NCBI GenBank assembly: GCA_028292045.1
Contig: JAQGMZ010000159.1
Location: 1 to 42,985, forward strand
Direction: 5' to 3'
Origin: Polaromonas sp.
GTDB lineage: Bacteria > Pseudomonadota > Gammaproteobacteria > Burkholderiales > Burkholderiaceae_C
DNA: 42,985 nucleotides
Positions 28,101-36,499 of this stretch are shown here, piece after piece. Numbering within the stretch: the first letter of the stretch is position 1; each line of letters opens with the position of its first letter. Under the pieces are notes generated by a model, which was not told the origin of the DNA, did no database searches, and saw nothing but the letters and a program-made list of their open reading frames with translations. A program made the position numbers and the translations under genes.

Positions 28101-28704
28101 GAACGCGGCCTATGCCCAGGCCTACCAGGCTTTCGTCGAAAAGGTCCGCACGGCCGAGGCGCCGCTGGGCAAGACCGTGCTGACCGAGGCCGTGGCCCGT
28201 TACCTGTTCAAGCTCATGGCGTACAAGGACGAGTACGAGGTGGCACGGCTTCACACGGATACGGGTTTCCTGACTAAGGTCAATGCCATGTTCGAGGGCG
28301 ATTTCAAACTCAACTACCACCTGGCGCCGCCGCTGCTGGCCAGGAAGAACGACAAGGGCGAGCTGCAAAAGCAGCAGTTCGGTCCGTGGATGCTGACCGG
28401 CTTCAGGCTGCTGGCCAGGATGAAGGGCTTGCGCGGCACGCCGTTCGATGTGTTCGGCCGCACCGAAGAGCGCAGGGAAGAGCGGGCGCTGATTGCCGAG
28501 TACCGGGCCAGCATCGACGAAGTGCTGGCCGGCTTGACGCCTGCCAACCATGCCGCCGCCGTGGAAATCGCCCGCATTCCCGAGCTCATCAAGGGCTACG
28601 GCCATGTCAAGGCGCGGCACCTGGCCACGGCCCGGCCGCAGTGGGCTGCGCTGATGCAGGCTTACCGCCAGCCTGCGGCTGCCTCGGAACGGCAAGCCGC
28701 CTAG
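25138..28704 (+). CDS. Indolepyruvate ferredoxin oxidoreductase, fused subunits
   Basis: A 1188-residue single-chain 2-oxoacid:ferredoxin oxidoreductase oxidatively decarboxylating arylpyruvates (and possibly branched 2-oxoacids) to acyl-CoA. In order: an N-terminal pyrimidine-type domain (GFISGYRGSPLGGYDQALW); a CSGCPHNTST stretch near 465; a thiamine diphosphate-binding core (GEGVTWVGQAAFTHDAHVFANLGDGTYFHSG, about 505-535); a Cys cluster (CEGCGDC...C...C, then CNKDYSCVKGFCP, about 664-715) for iron-sulfur centres; and a C-terminal gamma-type domain (VVGGVGGTGVITIGQLLG from about 753) with a DUF6537-like tail. ATG 25138 has GGAGAC eight bases upstream; ATG 25111 lacks one. The divergent Lrp-family gene is its likely regulator. 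The exact preferred substrate cannot be read from sequence. Confidence 0.93.
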   Translation: MNAPLPEHIRKALETVTLDDKYAIGHGRAFMSGVQALVRLPMLQRTRDALAGLNTAGFISGYRGSPLGGYDQALWAAKKHLAANHIVFQPGVNEELGATAVWGTQQLDLYPQTNKYDGVFGIWYGKGPGVDRCSDVFKHANMAGTARHGGVVAIAGDDHVSKSSTAPHQSDHIFKACGLPVFFPSSVQEILDMGLHAIAMSRFSGVWSGMKTIQEVVESSSSVSVDPDRVKIIIPDDFQMPPGGLHIRWPDAPLEQEARLMDYKWYAALAYVRANKLNYNVIAGPHDRFGLIASGKAFNDTRQALADLGLDEDTCHQLGIRLHKVNVVWPLEATITRDFAQGLQEILVVEEKRQVIEYQIKEELYNWRADVRPNVLGKFDEPEGDESGGEWSRPNPGENWLLRAKADLSPAIIAKAIAKRLKKLGVPADIAAHMDSRLAVIEGRERALVETKLDTGERAPWFCSGCPHNTSTRVPEGSRAVAGIGCHYMATWMDRSTSTFTQMGGEGVTWVGQAAFTHDAHVFANLGDGTYFHSGLLAIRQSIASVVNITYKILYNDAVAMTGGQQVGERPEGHSVLQIMKSLESEGVAKLVIVTDEPEKYDGAKLAGGVTVHHRDELDQLQREFREIKGCTAIIYDQTCATEKRRRRKRGTLVDPAKRVVINELVCEGCGDCSVQSNCLSVEPLETEFGRKRRINQNTCNKDYSCVKGFCPSFVTVEGGQLKKPKKEKKGDLASLPAIPQPVLPVADAAWGIVVGGVGGTGVITIGQLLGMAAHLEGKGVVTQDAGGLAQKGGATWSHIQIANRPEAIFTTKVDTAKADLVIGCDPIVTASPYTLATMQPGRTFVAMNSHGAPTAAFVTNPGWQFPGGNCESAVQSAVGPGLLASFDAEQVAVQLIGDSIYTNPLILGFAWQKGRVPLSHAALMRAIELNAVQVDNNKAAFEWGRRCAHDLASVQALFKAAQVIEFVKKPSLGEMLNKRIDFLTGYQNAAYAQAYQAFVEKVRTAEAPLGKTVLTEAVARYLFKLMAYKDEYEVARLHTDTGFLTKVNAMFEGDFKLNYHLAPPLLARKNDKGELQKQQFGPWMLTGFRLLARMKGLRGTPFDVFGRTEERREERALIAEYRASIDEVLAGLTPANHAAAVEIARIPELIKGYGHVKARHLATARPQWAALMQAYRQPAAASERQAA

Positions 28705-28705
28705 C

Positions 28706-28749
28706 GGTTTCAGCTGCAAACACAGGCCCGTTCGCGGCCTGTTGAAACC
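28706..28749 (+). terminator. Two-part hairpin after the oxidoreductase gene
   Basis: An inner stem ACAGGCC/GGCCTGT (28722-28728 with 28736-28742) is enclosed by an outer stem GGTTTCA/TGAAACC (28706-28712 with 28743-28749), with a 9-nt bulge on the left side only. It begins two bases after the stop codon. No T-tract follows, so termination is possible but not assured. Confidence 0.4.
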
Positions 28750-28819
28750 AGGGCAGCGGCGTATTTAAAGCGCCGGGCCCGGCGGGCTGCCGTAAATAGC
28801 CGTACGCCTGCCGGTTGTA

Positions 28820-28847
28820 TTGGGCTCCCCTGCCCGACGCATACAAT
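28820..28847 (+). promoter_or_regulatory. Putative promoter of yajC-secD-secF
   Basis: TTGGGC at 28820-28825 and TACAAT at 28842-28847 are separated by 16 bp, about 70 bp before the yajC start. The element closely resembles the one before pgk (TTGGG...CCGACGC.TACAAT), which supports it being functional. Confidence 0.55.
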
Positions 28848-28919
28848 CATCCGTCCATGCCCGGGGCCAGCTGTCCTGGGTATTTGTCCGTATTTTCATT
28901 AAAAATTGTGGAGTCAACC

Positions 28920-29264
28920 GTGTTTATTTCTTCAGCTTTTGCCCAAACCGCCCCTGCCGCTGCCGCAGGCGGCAGCGACATGATGTCCACCCTGACCGGC
29001 ATGCTGCCCTTGGTGCTGATGTTCGTGGTGCTGTATTTCGTCATGATCCGTCCCCAGATGCGCAAGCAAAAAGAACACCGCGCCATGATCGAGGCGCTGG
29101 CCAAGGGCGACGAAGTGGCCACCGCCGGCGGCCTGCTGGGCAAGGTCACCCGCATGAGCGAAGGCTACCTGACGCTGGAAATCGCGCCCGGCGTGGAAGT
29201 GCAGCTGCAGCGCAGCGCCATTGTCCAGGTGCTGCCCAGGGGCGCCATCGGCAGCGCCAAATAA
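28920..29264 (+). CDS. yajC: Sec translocon accessory protein YajC
   Basis: A 114-residue inner-membrane protein of the SecDF-YajC complex. After FISSAFAQTAPAAAAGGSD, one membrane helix (TLTGMLPLVLMFVVLYFVMI, about 25-43) leads into the family signature RPQMRKQKEHRAMIEAL. The GDEVATAGGLLGKV and VQLQRSAIVQVLPRG blocks follow. The start is GTG 28920 with GTGGAG six bases upstream; earlier in-frame ATGs lie in or before the promoter. secD follows after 93 bp. Confidence 0.94.
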   Translation: MFISSAFAQTAPAAAAGGSDMMSTLTGMLPLVLMFVVLYFVMIRPQMRKQKEHRAMIEALAKGDEVATAGGLLGKVTRMSEGYLTLEIAPGVEVQLQRSAIVQVLPRGAIGSAK

Positions 29265-29357
29265 GGCAATCCGTTTGCATCAAGACGGTTTGCCCGGGCG
29301 TGCCTGGGCAAACCGGGCTGGCTTTTTGTTTATCCGTTCATCAGGAACACATCTCTC

Positions 29358-31232
29358 ATGAATCGTTATCCGGCCTGGAAGTACGTTCTTATCGTCGTCG
29401 TGCTGTTGATCGCAGCCTTGTACACGCTGCCCAATTTTTTCGGCGAAGCCCCTGCGGTGCAGATTTCCAGCAGCAAGTCCGCCGTCAAGGTAGACACGAC
29501 GACGCTGGCCCGGGTCGAGCAGGCGCTCAAGGACGTTGGCCTGAGGGCCAATGCCATCACGCTGGAGGCGGGCTCCATCAAGGTCCGTTTTGACAGCACT
29601 GACACCCAGCTCAAGGCCAAGGACGCAATCCAGAAAGCCCTGACCCCCGACCCTGCTGACCCGGCCTATGTGGTGGCGCTCAATCTGCTTTCGCGTTCGC
29701 CAGCCTGGCTGACGTCGCTCAACGCCAATCCGATGTACCTGGGGCTGGACTTGCGCGGCGGCGTGCACTTCATGCTGCAGGTCGACATGCAGGCCGCCCT
29801 GTCCAAGCGGGCCGAATCGCTGGCGGGGGACATTCGCCTGTCGCTGCGCGAAAAGAACATCCGGCACGGCGGCATCGCCCGCAATGACCAGGTCATCGAC
29901 ATCCGCTTTCGCGATACCGCCACCCTGGAACAGGCCAAGAACCTGATTCAGGAACAGATTCCGGACCTTCAGCTGGCCGAAGCGCCCGACGGCGCCGAAT
30001 TCAAGCTGACGGCCCGCATCAAGCCCGAGGCAACCCGGCGCATCCAGGACCAGGCGCTCAAGCAGAACATGGTCACGCTGCACAACCGCATCAACGAGCT
30101 GGGCGTGGCCGAGCCGGTCATCCAGCAGCAGGGCATCGACCGCATCGTGGTGCAGCTGCCCGGCGTGCAGGACACGGCCAAGGCCAAGGATATTCTGGGG
30201 CGCACCGCCACGATGGAAATGAGATTGGTTGAAGACAGCGCCGAGGCCCGCGCCGCCGAAAACGGCAGCGGACCGGTTCCTTTTGGGGCCGAGCGCTTTT
30301 TCGAGCGCAACGGGCAGGCGGTGATCGTCAAGAAGCAGGTCATCCTGACCGGCGAAAACCTGACCGACGCCCAGCCGGGCTTCGATTCGCAAAGCCAGCA
30401 GCCCAAGGTGGACCTGACGGTCGATGCCAAGGGCGGCCGCATCATGCGTGACACCAGCCGCGAAAACCTGAAGAAGCGCATGGCGATCCTGCTGTTTGAA
30501 AAAGGCAAGGGCGAAGTGCTGACCGCGCCGGTGATCCAGGGCGAACTCGGCAACCGTTTCCAGATTTCCGGCTCCATGAGCGTTGCCGAGGCCAGCGACC
30601 TGGCCCTGCTGCTGCGCGCCGGCTCCCTGGCCGCGCCCATGGAAATCATCGAGGAGCGCACCATCGGCCCGACGCTGGGCGCTGAAAACATCAGCAAGGG
30701 CTTCAACAGCGTGTCCTGGGGCTTTGCGGTGATCGTGGCCTTCATGGCCGTGTACTACATGCTGTTCGGCCTGATCTCCGGCATTGCGCTGGCGGTCAAC
30801 CTGCTGCTGCTGGTGGCGGTGCTGTCCATGCTGCAAGCCACCCTGACGCTGCCGGGCATGGCCGCCATGGCGCTGGCGCTGGGCATGGCGATCGACTCCA
30901 ATGTCCTGATCAATGAACGCATCCGCGAGGAATTGCGCGGCGGCGCTTCGCCGCAGGCGGCGATTCACACCGGCTACGAGCGCGCCTGGGCCACCATTCT
31001 GGACTCCAATATTTCCACCCTGATTGCCGGGCTGGCCCTGCTGGCCTTTGGTTCGGGACCGGTTCGCGGTTTTGCAGTGGTGCATTGCATCGGTATTTTG
31101 ACCAGCATGTTCTCTGCGGTGTTTTTCTCTCGGGGGCTGGTCAACCTCTGGTACGGACGCCAGAAAAAACTCAAGACGGTGTCCATTGGCACCGTGTGGC
31201 GCGGGCCTGCGGAAGGCGCGCTCGCCAAGTGA
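29358..31232 (+). CDS. secD: Protein translocase subunit SecD
   Basis: A 624-residue SecD, which with SecF uses the proton gradient to help complete Sec-dependent export from the periplasmic side. The first membrane helix is at residues 4-25. LGLDLRGGVHFMLQVD lies near 130, and a large periplasmic P1 region follows. A C-terminal five-helix bundle starts near 455, with the conserved LTLPGMAAMALALGMAIDSNVLINERIREEL block carrying the family Asp. Length matches beta-proteobacterial SecD and the gene shows no damage. It is separated from secF by 40 bp. Confidence 0.96.
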   Translation: MNRYPAWKYVLIVVVLLIAALYTLPNFFGEAPAVQISSSKSAVKVDTTTLARVEQALKDVGLRANAITLEAGSIKVRFDSTDTQLKAKDAIQKALTPDPADPAYVVALNLLSRSPAWLTSLNANPMYLGLDLRGGVHFMLQVDMQAALSKRAESLAGDIRLSLREKNIRHGGIARNDQVIDIRFRDTATLEQAKNLIQEQIPDLQLAEAPDGAEFKLTARIKPEATRRIQDQALKQNMVTLHNRINELGVAEPVIQQQGIDRIVVQLPGVQDTAKAKDILGRTATMEMRLVEDSAEARAAENGSGPVPFGAERFFERNGQAVIVKKQVILTGENLTDAQPGFDSQSQQPKVDLTVDAKGGRIMRDTSRENLKKRMAILLFEKGKGEVLTAPVIQGELGNRFQISGSMSVAEASDLALLLRAGSLAAPMEIIEERTIGPTLGAENISKGFNSVSWGFAVIVAFMAVYYMLFGLISGIALAVNLLLLVAVLSMLQATLTLPGMAAMALALGMAIDSNVLINERIREELRGGASPQAAIHTGYERAWATILDSNISTLIAGLALLAFGSGPVRGFAVVHCIGILTSMFSAVFFSRGLVNLWYGRQKKLKTVSIGTVWRGPAEGALAK

Positions 31233-31272
31233 CCAACGTTTATTTTCCTGAGCTGCTTTCCTAGGACCCCAG

Positions 31273-32232
31273 ATGGAATTTTTCAAAATCCGGCGTGACA
31301 TTCCGTTCATGCGGCATGCGCTGATCTTCAACATCATCAGCTTCGTCACCTTCGCGCTTGCGGTGCTCTTCCTGTTCACGCGCGGCCTGCACCTGTCCGT
31401 CGAGTTCACGGGCGGCACGCTGATGGAGGTGAATTACGCCCAGGCGGCCGACGTCGGGAAAATTCGCGACACCGTGGCCAGGCTGGGGCTGAACGATGTG
31501 TAGGTGCAGAACTTTGGCACGTCACGCGATGTGATGATCCGGCTTCCAGCGCAAAAAGGCGTCAGCACCGCCCAGCAAAGCGATACGGTGATGGCGGCCT
31601 TGAAAACCGCCAGCCCCGATGTCACACTGCGCCGCACCGAATTCGTCGGCCCGCAGGTGGGCGAAGAGCTGGCGCAGGACGGCCTGAAGGCCCTGGCCAT
31701 GGTCGTGTTCGGCATCATGGTGTACCTGGCGTTCCGGTTCGAGTGGAAATATGCGGTCGCGGCCATCATTGCCAACCTGCATGACGTGATCATCATTCTT
31801 GGATTTTTTGCTTTTTTCCAGTGGGAGTTTTCACTGGCCGTGCTGGCGGCCGTGCTGGCGGTGCTGGGGTATTCGGTCAACGAGTCGGTGGTGATTTTTG
31901 ACCGGATCCGCGAGAACTTCCGGCGCTACCGAAAGATGAGCACCGAGGAAATCATCAACAATGCGATCACCTCCACCATCAGCCGCACCATCATCACCCA
32001 CGGCTCGACCGAGATCATGGTGTTGTCGATGCTGTTGTTCGGCGGCCCGACGCTGTTCTATTTTGCGCTGGCCCTGACCATCGGCATCCTGTTCGGCATT
32101 TATTCTTCGGTTTTCGTGGCCGCATCGATTGCCATGTGGCTGGGCATCAAGCGTGAAGACCTCATCAAGGGGCCCGGCCCGTCGAAGAAAGACGAAGACC
32201 CGAACGACCCCAACGCAGGTGCGATGGTCTAG
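31273..32232 (+). pseudogene. secF: SecF translocase subunit interrupted by in-frame TAG
   Basis: The frame from ATG 31273 to the TAG ending at 32232 encodes a normal-length SecF (319 residues if the break is read through), with an internal TAG at 31501-31503 as codon 77. Both sides align naturally with the family: MEFFKIRRDIPFMRHALIFNIISFVTFALAVLFLF and VEFTGGTLMEV before it; VQNFGTSRDVMIRLP and the five-helix part (HDVIIILGFFAFFQWEFSLAVLAAVLAVLGYSVNESVVIFDRIREN) after it. A Gln (CAG) would be expected, so a single C-to-T change explains it. GTG 31504 directly follows the stop and could restart a 242-residue product. Other genes here end in TAG (six in this window, including secF itself), arguing against amber reassignment. 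It may be a sequencing error, a real nonsense mutation, or a split protein. Confidence 0.85.
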
Positions 32233-32259
32233 CGGCTTTCATGCCTGTCACAGCCAGTC

Positions 32260-34632
32260 GTGCCTTCCCAACCTCCCCCACGCAGCATCCTGGCCGGGCA
32301 GGCCCGCGCTCTTTTCATGGAGCGCGTCACCGCCGTCGTTCCCCAGCTGGCGGGACTGATCGGCAGCACACTGTCCGAACAGGCTGAAAAGCCGGGCAAT
32401 GCCCGGGAAATGCAGGATCTGCAAGACGCGCTGCGGCTCTACCGTGAAAACAGCCCCGCCTGGGTCCGGAGCGTCCTGGCTGCCTTGCGCGACACGCTGT
32501 CCCCGTCTGCCAAAGCAGGCACGGCCGGGCTTGCAGACCTCGCAAAGCTCGAACTCGTCGGCAACGACACGGTCGAGCACCGGATTCTTGCTTCCCGCCT
32601 GGCTTTGCGGCTGCTGGATTTTGCAAGCTGGGAGCTCAACGACCTGCGCCTGCGCGTCCAGAGCCTGGAAGGCCTGCCCGAACTGGGCCGCCAGGACATT
32701 TTTCGCCCGGAAGTGATTGCGCAGCACCTGGTCGAGCAATGGACGCGGGCCGGGTTGCCCCAGTCGGTATGGATGCTGGCGCAAGACCCGATCCATAAAA
32801 ACATGTCGGCCTGGATGCTCGATATTTACCATGCGACCAACGCGTTTCTGATCGAGCGCGGCGTCATGGCGGAAATCGACCTGCGGCCCCTGGTCCGGCG
32901 AACGCCTTCTGCGGTGGGCACCGGCAAAACCGCCACTTTGACCGGGCAGGCCAAAAAGCCGGCCCCTTCCCAGACACCAAACCCCAACAATTCAGCGCAT
33001 GCCGCGCCGTCGGGCCAGGCAGCGGGCGCCCAGTCAACCGACGGAGAGGGGCCAGATAGCAGCCAGTTGCTGACCAGGCACCAGGCGCCGGACAATGCCT
33101 TGCGCAATGAAACGCGCATGCAGACTGCGGCCACACCCATGGGCCGCATGCGAACGCGGGCCCAGGGCGTGCTTGCGCATTTGAAGGAACTGCTGAGCAG
33201 CCGTGTCGAAGGTTTTGACCCGGCCCGCCTGTTGCAGCAGGCCTCCCCGCGGCTTGAACAGACCATGAAGCAGCTCTGGCAGCAGGCCGGGAAACCCTCG
33301 GCCAGCGACGCCAGGCACACCACGGGCTTTGCGCAAACGCAGGTGGACCAGGCGCTGCAGGCGCTGCGCCAGCGCACCAGCCTGCTCAAGAAGGCCGCTT
33401 CCAGTTCTGCTGAAAAAGCCACGATCGAGATTGTGGCGCTGATGTTTCAGAGCATCTTGTCTGAAGACCGCATCGCACCCCAGGTGCGCGTATGGTTTGC
33501 GCGGCTGCAGATGCCGGTTCTCCGGGTGGCCCTGGCCGAACCTGAATTTTTCAGTTCCTTGGAGCATCCTGCGCGCCAGCTGATCGACCGCATGGGCTCC
33601 TGCGCGCTGGGGTTTGATGTCACGGTCGATGGCAATGTGCTGGAAGCGGAGATCAGACGCGTCGTGCAGGTGATCGAACAGTACCCGGAAACGGGCCGCC
33701 GCGTCTTTCAGCTGGTGTACGAAGAATTCGACAAGTTTCTGTCCGGGTTTTATGCCGGGCAGGGCAGCGTTGCACGGGCGGTCAGCCTGGCCCAGCAGCT
33801 GGAGCAAAAAGAAACCATGACCGTCCAGTACACCATCGAGATGCGGACCATGCTCGACGACATGCCGGTTCGCGACGCGATACGTGAGTTCCTGTTCAAG
33901 ATATGGGCCGAGGTGCTGGCCATAGCCGCCATAAAAAACGGGCCTCAGCATCCGCAGACCCTGCTGTACAAGCAGGGTGCGGCCGAGCTGGTCTGGGCGG
34001 CCAGCGCCAAGCCCAACCGCATCGACCGTACCCGGGTCATTGCGGCCCTGCCGCGGCAACTGCAGCTGCTGCGCCAGGGCATGGCGCTACTCGGCCTGGG
34101 CAAGGCTGAGCAGGACGCGCAACTGAAAATCATCAATGCCACCATGGCGGATGCGTTCCTGTCCAAAACCGATGCCATTCCCTTCGAAAAGATCGAGGCG
34201 ATGGCCAATCGGCTGACGAATCTCGAAGACTACCTGTCAGACCAGGATGTGGGCGATTTCCCGCTGGATGCGGACAGCCTGGTCACCATGATCGGGATTG
34301 ATTCGGCGGACATCGAGGTGATTGCCGATGGCGACAGCCACCCCGCCGGCACCATGCTGGCCTGGGCCGGGGAACTGCAGCCAGGAAGCTGGTACAACCT
34401 CGACCACAACGGAAAAACGAGCCGGGTGCAACTTGCCTGGTGCAGCGAACGCAAGCAGCTGCACCTGTTTGCCGCCGCCGATGGCCGCAGCTTTTTGATC
34501 CAGAGGCGCCGGCTGGCCGCCTACCTGCAGGCAGGGCTGCTGGTGCCCTTGGAAGAAGAAGCGCTGACGGTTCGCGCTACGCGGGATGCCCTGGCCAAAC
34601 TGGAAGCCAATCCCGAGCGTTTGTTGAGCTAG
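32260..34632 (+). CDS. DUF1631 family protein
   Basis: A 790-residue protein matching the DUF1631 family seen mainly in beta- and gamma-proteobacteria: an N-terminal ILAGQARALFMERVTAVVPQL, a central Pro/Ser/Thr-rich low-complexity linker (about 225-285), and a large helical C-terminal part ending in a PilZ-like beta region (WAGELQPGSWYNLDHNGKTSRVQLAWCSERKQLHLFAAADGRSF). The PilZ-like comparison is tentative. No signal peptide or membrane helix is seen, so it is probably cytoplasmic. The start is GTG 32260 without a strong ribosome site; ATG 32317 is inside the conserved region and less likely. It begins 27 bp after secF. The 81-bp gap to convergent smg contains a GGTGCG/CGCACC hairpin (34688-34702) without a T-tract. 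Confidence 0.85.
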   Translation: MPSQPPPRSILAGQARALFMERVTAVVPQLAGLIGSTLSEQAEKPGNAREMQDLQDALRLYRENSPAWVRSVLAALRDTLSPSAKAGTAGLADLAKLELVGNDTVEHRILASRLALRLLDFASWELNDLRLRVQSLEGLPELGRQDIFRPEVIAQHLVEQWTRAGLPQSVWMLAQDPIHKNMSAWMLDIYHATNAFLIERGVMAEIDLRPLVRRTPSAVGTGKTATLTGQAKKPAPSQTPNPNNSAHAAPSGQAAGAQSTDGEGPDSSQLLTRHQAPDNALRNETRMQTAATPMGRMRTRAQGVLAHLKELLSSRVEGFDPARLLQQASPRLEQTMKQLWQQAGKPSASDARHTTGFAQTQVDQALQALRQRTSLLKKAASSSAEKATIEIVALMFQSILSEDRIAPQVRVWFARLQMPVLRVALAEPEFFSSLEHPARQLIDRMGSCALGFDVTVDGNVLEAEIRRVVQVIEQYPETGRRVFQLVYEEFDKFLSGFYAGQGSVARAVSLAQQLEQKETMTVQYTIEMRTMLDDMPVRDAIREFLFKIWAEVLAIAAIKNGPQHPQTLLYKQGAAELVWAASAKPNRIDRTRVIAALPRQLQLLRQGMALLGLGKAEQDAQLKIINATMADAFLSKTDAIPFEKIEAMANRLTNLEDYLSDQDVGDFPLDADSLVTMIGIDSADIEVIADGDSHPAGTMLAWAGELQPGSWYNLDHNGKTSRVQLAWCSERKQLHLFAAADGRSFLIQRRRLAAYLQAGLLVPLEEEALTVRATRDALAKLEANPERLLS

Positions 34633-34713
34633 GGCCGGGCAACGGAGGCGATGCGGCTGGGCGAGCCGGCCCTGCAGGCGAAGACACGGTGCGTTCCGCA
34701 CCCGCCCCGTTGT

Positions 34714-35238
34714 TCAGTGGGCAAGCCGGCCTTCGGTTTCGTCGCACAGTTCATCGAGCACCAGCGCATCAGGCTCCTCGCCAAAGCTCCAATACACCAT
34801 GAGGACGATGATTTTCAGGTCGTCGAGCGAGACCGGGTCGCCGGGGGCTGCCATGGCGCGGTCCAGCACGATTTCCCGCATGTGCGGAGGCAGCACGCCC
34901 GAGGTTTCCAGAAAACACACAAACCCCAGGCTTTGCGCGCCCAGGTGCTCTTGTTCCGCGACAGAATAAATGCGCAGGCTGGTGCTGGCTTGCGCCTGCA
35001 TGCAGACAAACGGATTGCCCGGCCCGGCAGCGTCCACTGGCACTGGGCCCGATGCCTTGGCCAGGTGGGTCTGGGTTTCCTTGGCGGCGATGTTCAGGCC
35101 GTCGAGCCAGACCAGCGCTTCCTGGATTTCCTCGGGCTCGAAGCCTGCCGCCATGAGTTTTCGCCCCAGCCGGTCAATTTCAGGACAGGCGGCGCCTTGC
35201 CAGTAATTTTCGTAGACATAGACCAGGACTTCAAACAT
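34714..35238 (-). CDS. smg: Smg/DUF494 family protein
   Basis: A 174-residue Smg (DUF494) protein: begins MFEVLVYVYENYW, has the conserved LGRKLMAAGFEPEEIQEALVWLDGL helix pair and LGFVCFLETSGVLPPHMREIVLDRAMA, and ends DLKIIVLMVYWSFGEEPDALVLDEL. It is a cytoplasmic protein of uncertain role, regularly found next to dprA. It lies 24 bp downstream of dprA on the same strand, so the two are likely cotranscribed. Confidence 0.94.
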   Translation of the reverse strand: MFEVLVYVYENYWQGAACPEIDRLGRKLMAAGFEPEEIQEALVWLDGLNIAAKETQTHLAKASGPVPVDAAGPGNPFVCMQAQASTSLRIYSVAEQEHLGAQSLGFVCFLETSGVLPPHMREIVLDRAMAAPGDPVSLDDLKIIVLMVYWSFGEEPDALVLDELCDETEGRLAH

Positions 35239-35262
35239 GCATTCAATATAACGCAGATAAGG

Positions 35263-36405
35263 TCAACCCACCGCCATGCGCTGAAACAGTCCGCCGGGCA
35301 GTCGAACGAGCTGTCCGTCAAGCTCCAGCTCAAGCAGCCGCGCCTGCAAATGGGGGGTGTCCAGCCCCGTGCGGGCCAGCAGGGCATCCAGGCCCACCGG
35401 GTCGAACCCCAGCGCCGCCAGCAGCGGGTCTTCGCCGGCGTACACGCCCTGGCTGCCTTCGGCGCCTTCGAGGGGCAAAGCCTCGCCGCCGGGGGGCGTG
35501 CCGTAGCCAAGCCGCAGCTCTTCCAGCACATCGAGCGCCACTTCCACCAGCTTGGCTCCCTGCTTGATCAGCGCATGGCAGCCGCGCGACTGCGGCGAAT
35601 GGATCGAGCCGGGAATGGCAAAAACGTCCTTGCCCTGTTCGGCCGCCAGCCGGGCAGTGATCAGCGAGCCCGACTGCAGCGCCGCCTCGACCACCAGCGT
35701 TCCCCGGCTCAGGCCGGAAATGATGCGGTTGCGCTTGGGGAAATTGGCGGTCAGCGGCGGCGTTCCCAGCGGAAACTCGCTGACGATCATGCCCTGCCGG
35801 GCAATCCGGTGCGCCAATTCAAGGTGCCGCTTGGGATACACCCGGTCCAGCCCGGTGCCGACCACGGCAATGGTGTCGCCGCCGCCCAGCATCGCGCCGT
35901 CATGGGCCGCGCCGTCAATGCCCAGCGCCAGCCCGGACACCACGCAGAGGCCTGCGCCGCCGAACGTTTTTGCAAACTGCCGCGCATTGCTTTCGCCCTG
36001 GGGCGTGGGGTTGCGGCTGCCGACGATGGCCAGGCTGGTTGCTATTTTTTCATTTGCATTTGATGCACTGCTGCAAAGCGTGCCAAGCATGTAAAGCATC
36101 AAGGGCGGGTCTTCGATGTCGAGCAGCACCGCCGGATACGCCGCATCGCCCAGCACCGCAAGGCGCCGGTCTTCCCCGGCCTGCAGCCAGTCCAGCGTGG
36201 TCTGCAGTTGGGCCGCCAATCCGGGCGGCTCGCTGCGCAGGGCGCTGGCGAGTCTTTCCGAGCCGAGCTGTCGCAAGCTGGCGCTGCTTTGCGCAAAGAT
36301 CGCCTGGACCGACCCGAAAGCCGTGAGCAGCTTGCGCGCCGTGATGTTGCCCACGCCCGGCGTCAGCGCCAGCCGCAGCCAGGCCTGCAGTTCCTGTGAA
36401 TCCAT
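35263..36405 (-). CDS. dprA: DNA-processing protein DprA
   Basis: DprA binds incoming single-stranded DNA and loads RecA during natural transformation. The 380-residue protein has an N-terminal SAM-like part (LQAWLRLALTPGVGNITARKLLTAFGS), a Rossmann core (AIVGSRNPTPQGESNARQFAKTF, VVSGLALGIDGAAHDGAM, FPKRNRIISGLSRGTLVVEA, FAIPGSIHSPQSRGCHALIKQGAKLV) and a C-terminal winged-helix DML1-like region (GFDPVGLDALLARTGLDTPHLQARLLELELDG). ATG 36405 is chosen; the frame extends to a TTG at 36423 that would add six residues. Upstream on the same strand lies the LysM gene (94-bp gap). Confidence 0.95.
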   Translation of the reverse strand: MDSQELQAWLRLALTPGVGNITARKLLTAFGSVQAIFAQSSASLRQLGSERLASALRSEPPGLAAQLQTTLDWLQAGEDRRLAVLGDAAYPAVLLDIEDPPLMLYMLGTLCSSASNANEKIATSLAIVGSRNPTPQGESNARQFAKTFGGAGLCVVSGLALGIDGAAHDGAMLGGGDTIAVVGTGLDRVYPKRHLELAHRIARQGMIVSEFPLGTPPLTANFPKRNRIISGLSRGTLVVEAALQSGSLITARLAAEQGKDVFAIPGSIHSPQSRGCHALIKQGAKLVEVALDVLEELRLGYGTPPGGEALPLEGAEGSQGVYAGEDPLLAALGFDPVGLDALLARTGLDTPHLQARLLELELDGQLVRLPGGLFQRMAVG

Positions 36406-36499
36406 GGGCAACTCTAACGCCAAAGGAACCGCTCAGGCGTTATGCCGGGCCACGCCCGGGTCCCGGCCGTTGCAACTCTGGAAAAGGGCACTGGCCGGC

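Noticed and set aside
25795-28719. 974-codon open frame on the minus strand
   Set aside because: Antisense to the indolepyruvate oxidoreductase, whose conserved motifs are unmistakable; no motif in the antisense product.
29280-31418. 712-codon open frame on the minus strand
   Set aside because: Antisense to secD; shadow composition and no recognisable protein.
31503-32232. Amber (TAG) codon reassignment as explanation for secF
   Set aside because: TAG ends the response regulator, phoX, the oxidoreductase, secF itself, the DUF1631 gene and azlD at natural C-termini, so it works as a stop here.
34651-36063. 470-codon plus-strand frame over smg and dprA
   Set aside because: smg and dprA on the other strand carry full family motifs; this frame is a shadow.
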